Source: Aspergillus flavus
Lineage: Eukaryota > Ascomycota > Eurotiomycetes > Eurotiales > Aspergillaceae
Length of the DNA: 64,000 nucleotides
Direction: 5' to 3'
Assembly (NCBI RefSeq): GCF_009017415.1
Contig: NC_092404.1
Location: 2,604,001 to 2,668,000, forward strand
Position 1 is the first letter of the stretch, and every line of letters starts with the position of its first letter. A program made the translations under genes and the position numbers. Below, one piece after another: positions 15,001 to 29,430 of the stretch. The notes beneath the pieces were generated by a model. It saw only the letters and a list, made by a program, of their open reading frames with translations. It did no database searches and was not told the DNA's origin.

Positions 15001-15083
15001 TTAAAGTCTAGTTAATTAAAAGATTCAGAATTAAATTTTTGATTAATATAGATATATTAAATTATAAAGAATTTTTATTTGAT

Positions 15084-15184
15084 TTTAATAATATATATTA
15101 GTATAGTAATTATTTAATATAAATAATAGAATTATATAAATTAAATTATATTAAATAATCACTATACTAATATATATTATTAAA
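15084..15184. repeat. Long near-perfect palindrome
   Basis: Arms 15084-15122 and 15146-15184 are 39 bp each with a single mismatch (T for C), separated by 23 bp. Such a match is far longer than chance pairing of AT-rich sequence usually gives. It could be a small inverted-repeat element or a foldback created by a strand switch. No flanking target duplication was recognised. Confidence 0.7.
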
Positions 15185-18100
15185 TATATATTATTTGAAA
15201 ATAGAGATCTATTTTTTAACTTAATTAATAAAATTAGATTAATTAGATATTTATATTTAATTAATTTAAAGTTTTTTTATATAAAAATAATTAATAATTC
15301 ATATAATTCTATTATTTATATTAAATATTAGTATTTTAATACTATATAAAATATTAATTATATTATATTAAGTTAATAATATAAAAATAATAATAAATAA
15401 AGATATATAAAAAAAGAAATAAAATATTAAATTTTTAATATAATATTTATATAAAAATACTATTAATTTTAATAAATATTATTTAATTTATAAAAAATAA
15501 AAAATAGTATTTAATAATACTATAATAGTATATATAAAAAATTAAAAAATTTATAATTAATGAAAATAATTTATCAATTTATACAAATATTTATAAGATA
15601 AACTAGATTTAATAGTTAATATACTAGAAAATTAATATATAAATATTTTATTTAAAAAAGATCTAAAAATAAATTATTTAAATTAAAAATCTATAAAATA
15701 GAAGGAGAAAATTATATTATAATAGATAAAATATTTAATAAATTATATAATGATAGAAAAATATTCTAATATACTAGATATATATTATTTATTTATATAA
15801 TATCTATTATTTATAAATTAGTTTAGAATAATAAAATTAATAAATAGATAATTACAAAAATAATAATTAATATATAATAATTAATTTATAATAATGAAAT
15901 TAATAAATAGAATTAAATTTATATTTAGTTTTATTATAAAATACAATTTTAAATTTAATATAAAAATATTTCTATATCATAATTATTAATATTTTAATAT
16001 TTTTTTTATTAATCCATTTCATAATTTATTATTAATAATAATTAATAATTATTATGTATAAAAAGTAAAAGTAATTTTATATTATTATTATAAAATTTAT
16101 TACTTTAGTATTATATACTTAATAAATAATAGATTTAAATTTTATTAAATTTATAAAATTTTATTAAACATATAAAATTTTATTAAATATATATTAATAA
16201 TATAATTATTATTTCTATTATATTTAATCTATATATTATTTATTTAATTTAAATATTTAATTAATTAATAGAAATAAATATTAAACTAAAATTTAAAAAA
16301 TTATATACTAATTTTTTAATATATATTTATTTAAATCGATAATAAATAATCTAGATTTTTTTATATTAAATAATAAATCTTAAACTATATAATTAATTTT
16401 GTTTAATTATTTTAAAAAATTATAATACTTTACTTTTTAAAAATATATTAATTTCTAATAAATTTGATATTAAATAATTATAGTTTATATATTTATCTAA
16501 CTCTATATTAATTAAAAAAGATTATTTAAAAAATTCTAAATTAAATTTATAAGGCTATAATTTTCAATATATTTTAATCTAATTCTATATTTATCTATTA
16601 ATTTAAATATATTAAAGAAATTATAAAATAATAGTCTATTATATAATCCATAAATATTAAAATTTTATAATAATGATTATTGAAATTTAAATAAATATTT
16701 AATTATAATTAAATAGTACTATTAATTAATTAAATTGAAAATCTTTTATTTAATCTAAATATTATATAAAAATAATTAATATAATTAAATAAATGATATT
16801 AAATACTATTATAATTAAATATTTAAATTAATATTTAGTTTATATATCTATATATATATAATAGTTTTATTTAAAATTATTTTATAAATTATATAAAATA
16901 AATATTATTATTAATATATTTTTATATTTTTCTATAATAAATATTTTAATTTTAAAGAAAAAAAATTAATTTTAATACTTTATTTATATATTTATTACTT
17001 AAATTATTATTAGATTTTAAAAAAGCTATTTATTAAATATATAAAAATAATTATATTTTTTATATTAAATATAATTTAATTTAATAAAAAATAACTAGTA
17101 TTAACTATTCTATTTTATATTAAAAATAATAGTATTTTTTATATAATTAAAAAAAATTAATTATTAAAAAAATCTTTAGTTATATATTTTTTAACTATTA
17201 GCTAAATCTATTTTTAAAATACTATATAATAATAGTAATTATTACATTTTAAAATAAATATTTAGTAATTATATATAGATTAGCTATATATTAAAAACAA
17301 CTATTATATATATGTATATTATAAATTATTTAATTTATTTATTTAATAAAGTATATTATTATATATAGTATAGTTTTTTTTAATCTATATTAATATTATT
17401 AATTTTATTTTATATTATAATAATAGATTTTATAGTAACTCTATTTATTAATTAATAATAATTTAATTAATTGTTTATTATCTATAATAAATTTTTAAAA
17501 TAAAATAAATTAATATTAAAAAAAAATATAATTATATAATAATAAAAAAATAATTATTATATTTTTTTAATATTATAATTAAATAGTTTCTATATAATTT
17601 ATAATAGATAAAAATCTTAAATTTATTAATAAATTTTAAAAAGAATCACTTATTAAATTAAAAATTAAAGAATTATATAGTATTATATATTAGTTATAAT
17701 TAAATGAATAATTTAAATAAATAATTTAAATTATTAAAATAATAATTAAATATTACATTTTTTACAAACTTTATTATTAATTAAATATATTTATTATTAT
17801 TAATTATTATAATAATTAATAATTTATTTAATATATTAATAAAAAATATTTTATTTAAATTATTATGTAAAATAGAATCTAAATAATTTTAAAATTTAAT
17901 AAAAACTTTCTTTAACTAAAGCTTTTTAATAAAAATAGATATAAAAAAGATATTTATATTTATAGAAATAAAAATAAAAATAATTTATAATTAATTTTAT
18001 AAAGTAATTAAATATAATATTAATAATTAAATATATTTATATTCATATAAAAGCTATTATTTTTTAATTGAAAAATTAATAAAATTTATATAACAATACA

Positions 18101-19371
18101 TTAATTTTTTATTATTGTTAAATAGATAAAATAATTCATATATAAAAGGGATTTTTTTAATTTAAAAAATCTATTTAATAATTTTTTTATATAATTAAAA
18201 TTACCTATTTTAGATTTATATAATTAATAATTTATCTAATTTTTATAAATAATTAATAATATTTTTTTTCATAAACATAATTATTAAAAGACTAAACAAA
18301 TTATTAATAAATATATTTAACATTGTAAAAAAATTAAAATATTTATTATTAAATATTTATTTCAATAGAAAAATTATAGTATAGAAAATAATTAATAAAT
18401 ATAAATAAATTATATTAATATATAAAACCTAATAAGTAAATTTAAAAAAAAGTGAATTAATATTATAAATAGTTATAGATTTTTTTATAAAGATTTTTTT
18501 ATTTATTTTATTTTAGTATATTTGTTATTATTAATTATTTTATTTTTACTTTAATTTAATTATATTTATTTTTTATAGAATATCTTTTATTGTATATTAT
18601 ATTTATAATATTTTTTTATAATTTATAATTTTTTTATAATTATTATTTATTTTACTATTTTCTATTATATTAATATCTTTATTTAATAATTATTTTTTAT
18701 ATTTATTCTATTATAAAATACTATACTAATTTTAGTATAATTAAAATTAAATTATTTAAGTTAATAATAGATAAATAATATTTAATAATATATTTAAAAG
18801 ATATAAAAGTATAGATTATTTATTATTAACTAAATATTAAATTTATATAATTTAAATATATCTATTTTATTTGATAAATATTAAATATTCATTAATATAA
18901 TTTAAAATTTATTATTATTTAATAATTAATCTATTTTTAATATTAAATTAAATAATAGTTAATATATTATAATAATACTAGATTTATTAAAAAAAAATAA
19001 AAATAAGTTATTATTTCTATAATTTTAATAGTAATAGTAATATTTAATTGAATAAATTACTTTACAACTATTTAGTTATTATAATAAAAAATAGATATTA
19101 TTAATTAGTAATATATTATAGATCCTATATATTCTTTAAAAAGTATTTAATTATATTTTATTTATATTTAATAAATATAAGTACTAGAAATATTTTACTC
19201 TAAATTTTTTTTTATTTTAAAATATATAATTTATTATTTAATAAAAATATTATTAAGATAGTATTTATTTATTTTTTATTATTAGTTATTAATTTATAAC
19301 TTAGCTTTATTTAATAATAGAAATATTCAGTTTATAATAATAAAGCTATAGAAATAAATTATGATTTATTT

Positions 19372-19500
19372 ATAATATAATTTTATTAATTTCTATAAAT
19401 TTTTACTTTACAATTAATCTCTACTATTATATAGTTTTTTAATATATTAATTCTAGATTTCTTTATAATAATATAGTTATTAGTAGTCTATATTATAAAT
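19372..19500. repeat. Second copy of the repeat at 1-189, holding the empty transposon site
   Basis: It aligns on the same strand with 1-189 and continues across a single TA where the copy at 1-2000 carries the 1.77-kb DNA transposon. It then matches about 40 bp beyond 1963 before the two diverge. Confidence 0.6.
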
Positions 19501-22500
19501 TTAAAATAGTTATTAATATTTTTTATTATTAGTTAGATATAATTTTTAGTATCTATTTTAATTATTATTTTAATATTATTAGTTAATTTTTTTATTTATT
19601 TTCTATATTATAATTATTATCTTTAACTATATTAAATATTTCTAGATTTATATAGTTTATTTATTGCTATTATTATTATATTTATAGACTATATTAATCC
19701 ATTATTATTTATTTATTTAATATTAATTACAAGAATTATATTAATAATAATAGTATTAAAAATCTATTTTATATAATATTGTAATATATATTAATTTTTT
19801 TAATTAATATTAATTTATAAGATTTTTTTAATTTAATAGATATTTTAACTGTTTTAAAATTAATCTATATAAAAATATATATTTAATTTTAATATATTTT
19901 TTAATTTAATTAAACTAAATTAATACTATATAATTAATTATTAAAAATATTAAATTTTATTAAGAGATTGCTATATAATATAAAAATTAATCTTTAAAAT
20001 ATAATTAAATAGAATAAACAGTAAAAATTTAATAAGCTATATAAAAAATTTAAGAAATATAAAGATTAATATAAAGAACTTAATAATTAATTAATATTAA
20101 TATATATCTTTTATTTTACTATATCTATTTCTATTTATTATATTCTATTTATTATTTCGTTCAATATCTTACTCTATATCTAGTATTAATAATAAGATAT
20201 TATTATTTTTAATCCGAGTATTTATGAAAACCTAGAATTTATTAAATTTTATGTAGTGGGTTTTTAATAAACAACTCTAGTTAGTTAATAGAAAGCCAGC
20301 CAATAATTATTAGATAGGAATCAATAAATATGATAATCAATATATCAATACCTTAACATTCATATATATTATATATTAATTTATTTAAAATATATACATT
20401 TAGTTAATAAATAATATTATTATAATAATTTTATTATTATTAATACAAATAGAAATAGCTTTATCTATAAATAAATTAATAGATTTTATATTTTTTTTAA
20501 ATTAAAGTCTATTATAGATTACTAAAATAATTATAATTATTTTAATATTTTTTATAATATAGAAATACTAGTATAGAAAATTATAGATATTTATATAAAT
20601 TTTTTATTTATATATTTTTTATATATATTATTAATATATATTTTTAGCCATTTATTTAATTTATTATTTGATATAATTCTATAAATATAAATATATGAAT
20701 ATTATAATGATTTTCTTATTAGTATATAATTATTTTAATTAAAACTTAAAATATAATATTAAAATGAAAAAAATATATATAATATTTAATTTAATTTTCA
20801 TTATTAATTAATTTAATCTATAATTTTTATATATAAATTAATTAATATATTATTTATATTGATATACTATTATTTTTAATTATATATAGTAATATAATTT
20901 TATTATTTTAAATATAAATATAATAATTTTTATTAGTTAATATAAAATCTATTTTTTATAACTTAATATTAATATTTTTAGTTTTATATATATTTTATTT
21001 ATTTAAAATTATATAATAATTTATTAAAATAATAAATTACTTTAATACTATTTTTATAAAAATTAATAGATTAAATTATATAAATATATTTTTTATTAAT
21101 ATTTATATTTAAATATATAATATAAAGATTAAATTATTTTTATTTTGAATTATAAATAGCTATTAAAATAAATATTATTTTAATTAATATATCTATAATT
21201 ATAAATATACAAATTCTATTTAAATTAATAAATTATTATTATTTATTCTCATAAAAAATTTATTTTATTTTAAATTATATAATATAATTATTTGAATTAA
21301 TTTTAAAATTATATATTTATTATTTTTAAAATATTTTAATATTTATAAAGAAATATAATATTATAAATCTTATTTTTTTTTATAATTTGTAATTTTATTT
21401 TTTATTGTTATATATCATTTATTAATATAAAATAAAAATATTATTTTTTAATATAATTAAAATATTTTAATTTATTATATATATAAGTTTTTATTTATAA
21501 TAAATAATATTTTTATTAAAAAATTATTTTTATATTTTTTAATAATATTATAATTATAATTATTTAAATAATTAGAATCTATATAAGTAAATTACTAGTA
21601 GACCGCCAATTTATATAATATATAAATATATTTATATTAGAATTATATAAAGAATTCTAATTTTTAAATAATTTATTTAATTATATTAAATAAAAAAATT
21701 ATTATATATTTTTAAATAATTTTTATTTTTTAGTATTATATTTTTAAAATCTATTAATTAACTATACTCTATAAATCTATTATCTATAAATAATAATATA
21801 TTAATAAAATATTTATATATAGAGATTGAGTATTTTATTATTAATAGATTTTTAAATAAATAATATTATAGCTATTTAATTATCTATAATTTAAAAAACT
21901 TTTAAAAAAGTTTTTTAATAATTTAAAATATTTAGATCTATAATACTTTAATAGAACTAATTATTAAAAAAAATAAAAATAAAATTTTTAAAAAAAAATT
22001 AATATTATTATTTAATATAATAATAGTTAAAATATTAAAAATAATTATATAAATTAGCTTTATAAAAAATAATTTTATAGTTTTAAATTATCTATATTTA
22101 TTTTTTATAAAAATAAAATTATTTATAAAGTATACAATTATATTATAAATATAAAAATTTTTTTATTATAAATATATTAATTTAATAAAATAATAAATAT
22201 AAAATTTAATATATTCTTTTAGAAATAAAAAATAAAATAGTAAAAATATATATAAATAGTATATTTAAAAATTAAAAATATTATAAATTTTTTTAAATAA
22301 TTCTTTTATAGTTTAAATATAAATCTAAATATTTAATTAAAAAATATATAATATAATAATCTAATATTAATTAATTTTTTATTATAAATATAGTTTATAT
22401 AATAATAATAAAAATAGCTAAAAATATCTTAATAAAAAAAATTAAGATTTCAAAAAATTTAATAAAAATAAGAAATATTTTTATAAAAATAAAATCTTTA

Positions 22501-23239
22501 TTATATATTTTATAGTAGCTATTCTTTAATTAAATAATTATTTTTTAGAATCAATTAATAGAATAATAGTATATAGACAATCTATAGATATAAAAAATTA
22601 TTAAAAAAAAAGAAATATTATTTTAAATACAATAAAAAAATTATAAAATTTAAAAAATATTTTAAAATTATAAATTATATATTAAAAAAAATATTTTTTA
22701 TAAATAATAAAAATTATAGTTTTTAAAATTTTTAATTCTATATTATTTAAATAAATCTATAATATTTTTTATTTTTTAATATAATAAAGTTATAATTATA
22801 AAAGTTATTTAATATTAATATTAATACTAAATTAATAGAAAAATAAAATTATATTATATAAATAATAAAAATATTATAAAATTTTAAAATTAATAATAAT
22901 TATATCTTTTATTAATTTTTACTTTAATATAGAATTATTATATAAAAAAACTATTATTAATTATTAATATATATATAATATATTATTAATAATACTTTAA
23001 TATTATACTATAATAGATTAATTATAAAGATTTAAATAATTAATATAAAAAGTTAAGTAAAAAAATATAAAATTAAATACTATATTACTAATCTTTAAAA
23101 TTTAAATTATTATATTATTTTGAAATATAAATAGATATACTATATTAATTTTAATATTATTTTTTTAATAAAAATATAATATTATTAAAAAGAAATTCTA
23201 AAGATCTCTATTAAAATTTTTAAATAATTTATAAAGCTA

Positions 23240-23480
23240 AAATATTTTATTAAATTTAATGTAAAAAAATAATAAATAAAAAATAGTATTTTAAATATAT
23301 TATAGATATTTTAAATATATCATAATATTATTGAATTTATATAATATATTAGTAATCTTTTAAATATATATTAATAAAACTATAAAAGAAATTTAAATAA
23401 TTATTATATTATATAATTAAATAATATTTTTTCTTTATTTATAAATAAATAATATATATATAATATATTAGTAAAATATT
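23240..23480 (+). pseudogene. Fossil gypsy reverse transcriptase (family D)
   Basis: Read in frame, the segment gives V-K-K-N-N-K-stop-K-I-V-F, the RIP form of VKKGDEWKTAF, followed by R/stop-I-Y-Y-R-Y-F-K-Y for RTRYGHFEY and then LLNLYNILVIF-stop for MPFGL.NAPATFQ. Tryptophan TGG is now TAA. These blocks lie in the right order and spacing for a Ty3/gypsy RT palm. The downstream active-site region is recognisable only as L-N-N-I. Confidence 0.8.
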
Positions 23481-24781
23481 ATTATATTTAAAATAGATAA
23501 ATCCTTATATTAAATTATTTAAATATAATTTTTACAAAAAAATATAATAGTATTTATATTAATTTAATATATATATATATTATTATCAAATAGTTAATAT
23601 TAAAAATCTTTTTATAATATTTAAATATTGTTAAAATTTATATAATATTTCAAATATTTTATATACTAGTATATTTAGATTACTAAATCTTTATTTAATA
23701 TATTAGCAAAAATATAGAAAAAAAATAGAACTACTTATTTTTTTTAAAAAATATAAAAAAATTTAAATAAATTAAAAATAATATTTAATAGTTTTTAATT
23801 CTATAATATTTTTATTTTATATTATAAACTAAATTAATTATAAATATTTTAAAATTTACTACTATAAATATTGTTCTATAATCTATTAATAAAATTAAAA
23901 AACTCTATTAATATTTTAATTAATAATTAATTATTTCTATTTAAAAAAATTTATAAAAATAAAAGATTATTATTCATTTATAATTAAAAATTATTTATTA
24001 TTATAAAATATTTTAAAATATAAAAATATTATTTTAAAAGTATACTATATATAATTTATATATAAAATAATTATAAAAATTTGTAATATTTCTATACAAA
24101 AAATTATAAAATTAAATAAATATTAAATCAAATAAATAGAGTTTCTAGTAAGTTATAATTTCTAAATAGAATATTAATTTAAATATTTAAATTTTTAAAA
24201 GAATCATAAATAATATTAGATAATTAGAATAATAGTAAAGTATTTTTAATAATTAAATTAAAGATTTTAATTATAAGTTTAGCAAATATAAAGTTTTTAG
24301 CTTTTATCATAATAGTATAAAAAATTATAAAAAAAATATTTATAAAATAATATTATAATTTTATTAAGATATAATGGTATAAATTTAATAAAAAAATATT
24401 TTTATTGGCCAATTTTATAATAGACTATTATTTAATAAAAAAAGAAACATATATAAAAATAATATTATTAAAATAAAGAATAATTTAATAAAATAATAAT
24501 ATATTAATAATAATTTATTATATTATAAAAAAACTATCTCCATATCTTTATATTCTATCTTTAAATAAAAAATTTAAAAATATATTATAATTATTTTTTA
24601 TAGTCTATTTCAATGAAAAAAAAACTTTTAAATTAATTAAAAAAAGTTCTATAAGAATAGTCTATATATAAAATTAAAAACTATATTTACAACTATTATA
24701 TCTATTAAAAAATAAAGATTTTTAAAAAAGTACTATAAAATAAACTAATTTTTTTTCTATTTATAGGAAAATTTAATAATA

Positions 24782-25010
24782 GATTTTATAATTAATTTAC
24801 TATTATTAAATTAAAAAATTATATATATAATATAATTTTTAGAATAATAAATTACTTTATAAAAATTATAAAATATTTATTTATAATTAAAACTATAATT
24901 ATAAAAAAATTAATTAATATATTTTTAAATAAAATTATTCATAAAATTAAAATCTTAAAAAATCTAATAATTAATAAAAATTTATTTTTTATTAATATAT
25001 TCTAGATATA
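24782..25010 (+). pseudogene. Fossil gypsy integrase core (family D)
   Basis: The plus-strand reading runs from R-F-Y-N for MDFI, through I-I-N-Y-F-I-K for VVDRFTK, to HKIKILKNLIINKNLFF..F-stop, which is HGIP.NLIIDRDP.F..FW after C-to-T and G-to-A decay. The second catalytic aspartate (DRDP) reads as asparagine. The same block recurs at 59283-59500, so the two are independent copies of one element. Confidence 0.8.
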
Positions 25011-25949
25011 ATTTTATTTAAATTGAATATTTAAAATATATCAATAAATATATATAAACTACTAATAAAATAATTAAATAGATTAATTATTTATAACAAA
25101 ATTTATTTATAACAATATTAAAAATATATTTATAAAATATAGAATTAAATGTCTCTAGATTTAAAATTATTAGATTAAAAATATTAACTATATTAATAAA
25201 ATTATAATTAAAAAATTTAATTAATATCTAGACTAACCTAAAAAAAATTTAAAAAAAATAATAAAATAATAAATAAAGACTATATAATAAATATTATAAA
25301 ATTATATTATTATATATAAAATAAAAAAGACCATTATTGATAAAAATATTAAATCATAATAATTAAATAAAAAACTAGATTTAAAATATAATAGACTATA
25401 TATAATTATAGAAATTATAAAAAATAAATATATTTTTTATAACTATTAAAAATATATAATTATATTTATTCTATTTTTTATATATTATTATTCAAACTAT
25501 ACTATTAATATATAGAAATAGAAATTAAAAAAATTTAATTAATTATTATTAATAGTTAAAAGAAATAAAAAAAGTATTTACTACATATACTATTAAAAAT
25601 TATAATATTTTATTAAATCAAAAATAGCTTAATTATAAAAACTTATAAAAATTCAAAAAGAATTTTAAAAATATTATTAAAACTATTATAATTTATTAAA
25701 AAATTAGTGAAATATTAAAAATATTTTATTAATTATAAAAAATATATAATCTTTTTTTATAAACCTTTAATTATTCTTAAATAATATAGTAATATTGTTT
25801 TTTTATATTTATAAAATTTTAAAATTTAATAAAAATATTTTAAACTACTATATTTATATTATTAATAAAAATATTTATATTATTATATAGCTATAATAAA
25901 TTTTTAATTTTTAAATAAAAAATATTAGCGCTTTAGCTATATTAATAGA

Positions 25950-28136
25950 ATATTTAATCTGCTTTTATATAAATATTTTATTAAAATATTTATATAATAT
26001 TTATAATTTATATTATACAAAATTATATAAAGATTTATATAGTAAAATTCTATTTTTTATTAATAGTATTAAATATATAATCTTTTTATTTAAAAATTTA
26101 ATTATTTTTTTTAAAAAAAATATAAATCTATTTTCTATATTAAAATAATAGCTTTAGAAATTTATTATTAATATTTAAATAATATATAACTATTATAATA
26201 AAAATATATTATATTATTTTTATAAATTATTTAAAATTTTTAATAAAAACTTATAAAGATTTTTTTTAATAGTATTATATTTCTATTAAAAAAATAACAT
26301 TAAAATTTATATAATATATTTATTTATATTTTAAAATAATTTAATAATTTAGATTTTAAAAATTAATAGTATAGTACTTTATTTTATACTCTTTTATTTA
26401 ATTTTTTTAATTAATTTATTACAGTATAATATTAGAATATTATTTATATACTATATATATATTAGTAATTAAAAATAATTTTTTAATATAATAATTTTAT
26501 ATTAAAATAAATATTAATAAAAAATAAAATTATTATTAATTCTAGAGTTTAGTAGTATCTTTATTATTTATATAATATAATTTTATTGTTTTATTACTTT
26601 AATATTAATATTAATATTAAATAATTTTTATAATTATAGTTTTACTATACTAAAAATACAAAATATTATAAATTTATTTAAATAATATAAAATTAAAAAT
26701 TTTAGAGACTATAATTTTTATTATTTATAAAAAATATCTTTTTTTAATATATTATTAATAGTTTTAAAATATTTCTAAATTTTATAGTTTTTTTTATTAT
26801 ATTAAAAATAGTATTTTTTTTCTTAATTTCTTTTATATTTATAAATTATTTATATACTATTATTCTATTAATAAATTTTAAAAAATAATTATTTAGATAA
26901 AGAGCAACTATTATAAAATATATAATAAAAATTTTATTTTTATAAAAGTATTTTTTATTTCTATTAAATTTAATTAAATTCTAATCTTTTTATTAATATA
27001 TTTTTAATTATTTTCTTTTTACTATTATATAGACTATATTTATAATAAAAAATTAATTAATATTAAATTATTATATTATATATTTTTTAAGATTTATAGC
27101 TCATAAATTATATAAATAATCTTTTTTTAAATTTTTTAATTAAATATTTAGATCTATACTTAAATTATAAAAAAATTATTTAAAAAGATTTATTATATTT
27201 CCAGACTTTAAATATACTATTTATATATATTTTTATTATTTTATTTCTTATTTATAAAATAATATATAATATTTTAATATTAATTTATCTTTACATTAAT
27301 AAATATATAAAAAAAGTTTTTTATTTTTTTTAATTTAATTTTTTAAGATTTTTTTTCTTTAGATATTATATCTATTTAACTTTTTTATTAAAATAATTAA
27401 TAATATATAGAATTTTATTTTTATTATTTTACTAAATTAATATATTTATAGTAAAATAATTTTCTATATTTATACTACAATTTTATATTTTTTAAATAAT
27501 TTTATCTTTAAAAAAAATAAATATAAATAACTTAAAACTATTAAATCTATTATTTATAAAATTAATTTACATAATTATTTTTAATATTTTAACTATTTAT
27601 ATAATTATATTAAATAATAATATTAATTTTTTATTTAGATATTTTAATAATTTTTTTTAAAGATTTTATTTCTATTTTTTGAATAATTAATTCTATTAGA
27701 ATATTAAAAAGTTAAATATTTAAATTTACTAGAGACTCTCTTTAAAAGATTTTCTAAATTATAAATAATTAAATAACTATACTATTAATTTCTAAAAAAT
27801 CTATTCATAATAAATATTATATACTAATTATTTTAAAATTATTAAATAAAAATAATTTAAATTATAAATACTTTACTAATATATTATTATCTATAGATAA
27901 TAAATCTATAAAGTATAGTTAGTTAATAAGTTTTAAAAATATAACACTAGAAAATTTAAAATTATTTAGAATTATATAATAATTTCTTTATCTAATATAA
28001 TAAAATGAATTATTTAAAAATTAAAATCCTCTATATAATTCTAATATAAATATATTTATATATTATATAAGTCAACGGCCCACCGGCGGCTTGCTTATAT
28101 AGGATCTAGTTATCTAAAGCAACCGCCGTTATACTA
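25950..28136 (-). mobile_element. Family D copy 2, inverted against copy 1
   Basis: Seen: the reverse complement matches copy 1 from its LTR onward, for example 27130-27250 reversed against 22140-22340 and 26560-26700 reversed against 22750-22900. Its LTR (27863-28136) keeps G+C that copy 1 has lost, notably CCGCCGGTGGGCCG in minus-strand reading at 28072-28092. It stops near 25.95 kb inside the gag-pol part, abutting copy 1. The pair forms a large inverted repeat with arms of more than 2 kb. It contains no open frame. Confidence 0.7.
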
Positions 28137-28203
28137 TACTAGTTTCAACTATAATCAATATATAGAAGCTTTTCTATATTAAAACTAATATTTTTAAATA
28201 AAC

Positions 28204-29430
28204 TATTGGTAGGGGATTCTGTCTGGCGGCCCTAGGTAGCCTCAAAGATATATTCTTCTAGCCTCTAGATAGATTTTATAATATTTAATAGAAAAACTAG
28301 CTTTAGCTAATTAAAATAGTTAAGAATTTGAAATTTAATTATAAAAAGCGTATTTTTCTATACTTAAGAGATTATGAAGTCTAAAAAAAGCTATTTAAAT
28401 TAATTAAAATTTCTAGTATTTAATAATAACTGGAAATAATAGTAAAAGTATTAATATTAAATTACTATTATTAATTTTACTAGATTTACTAGATATAACT
28501 GAAAATATTAAATATCTATTATTATTTAAAAAATATTTATTTAATCTAGATTAAAATATTAATAAAAAATTAGCTTAAATAGTCTATTTAAATATTTTAG
28601 ATTTTTTAAAAATCTATCTATAGTATATAAATTAATATAAAAATTTAATAAAATATGTCTAATTATTATAAAGAAAATAAAATTAGTAAATATAATATTA
28701 AATTTTAAATAAACTATTTAACAGTTATATAAATTAACTAGAGATATAGATTAAATAATTATAATTTATAAATTTTTAATAATTATATCTAATATATAAT
28801 AAATATATAAAATTTATAATTAATTATAATAATTATTTAATTCTTAATCTTCTATTTTTTTATTGATATATCTATTTTTTATTTATATAAATTAATTATT
28901 ATTATTTTATGATAAAAATATTGATTTTGTTTTCTTTTTATAAATATTTAAAATAAAGTTTTAATAATTATATTATTAACTTTTTAATTTTAATATTATA
29001 TTTATTATATGATATAGTAAATAGTTAAAAATATCTATTATTTTTAATTAAAAAATATTATAATTTATTTAAATAATAATAAATCTATTTTTATATATTA
29101 TTATAGTAATTAGTAATTATAAAATTAAAATGTTTATTTATAAGAAATAAAATTATTATTGAAATTTTAAATATCTTTTTAATATATACTAAAATTCTAG
29201 TATTATTTTTAAATTAATAAATAAAAATAATAAAGAAATATATTTTCTATATATAAAATACTTTTATATAATAATATCTATTAAAACTATATTATACTAA
29301 AAATAATAATAAATATTTTATTTATAAAAGATCTAAAAAATTAATAATTATATAATAAATTTAAATAATACTAAATATATATTATTATTTTTATTAAAAA
29401 TTATTTATTAATAATAATATTTATAGTAAT
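28204..29430 (+). mobile_element. Family C element, 5' part (LTR plus start of interior)
   Basis: The LTR starts at about 28204 and keeps a GC-rich stretch (CTGGCGGCCCTAGGTAGCC near 28222). The next several hundred bases align with 36868-37400, following the other family C LTR. Beyond about 28830 the match fades, and somewhere before 29430 the sequence changes to the family B remnant. No pol domain is present, so the family's class is unknown. It is truncated. Confidence 0.55.

Larger units (their letters stand above)
12207..20362. mobile_element. Putative LTR element bounded by ~138-bp direct repeats
   Basis: Seen: 12207-12342 and 20225-20362 are direct copies. The right one runs from TGAAAACCTAGAA to CCTTAACATTCA, with the TG..CA ends typical of LTRs; the left one is more mutated at its ends. 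The 7.9 kb between them is AT-rich throughout with no open frame and no pol motif that I could read with confidence. It includes a 39-bp-arm palindrome (15084-15184) and the repeat at 19372-19500. No clean target duplication is visible, so the two repeats could also belong to different insertions. Confidence 0.5.
21551..25950 (+). mobile_element. Ty3/gypsy retrotransposon, family D copy 1
   Basis: Seen: an LTR-like segment (about 21551-21830) is shared with 27863-28136 (reversed), 38765-38993 (reversed) and 61793-62062. The interior carries plus-strand fossils of gypsy reverse transcriptase (23240-23480) and integrase (24782-25010), the order expected for Ty3/gypsy. At about 25.9-26.0 kb it meets an oppositely oriented copy of itself, so no 3' LTR is present. 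Sequence downstream of integrase to about 25880 matches 59079-60480. All frames contain stops. Confidence 0.75.

Noticed and set aside
21551..28136. A DNA transposon with long terminal inverted repeats
   Set aside because: The inverted similarity goes on for over 2 kb into gag-pol, and both arms carry gypsy sequence, so these are two opposed retrotransposon copies.
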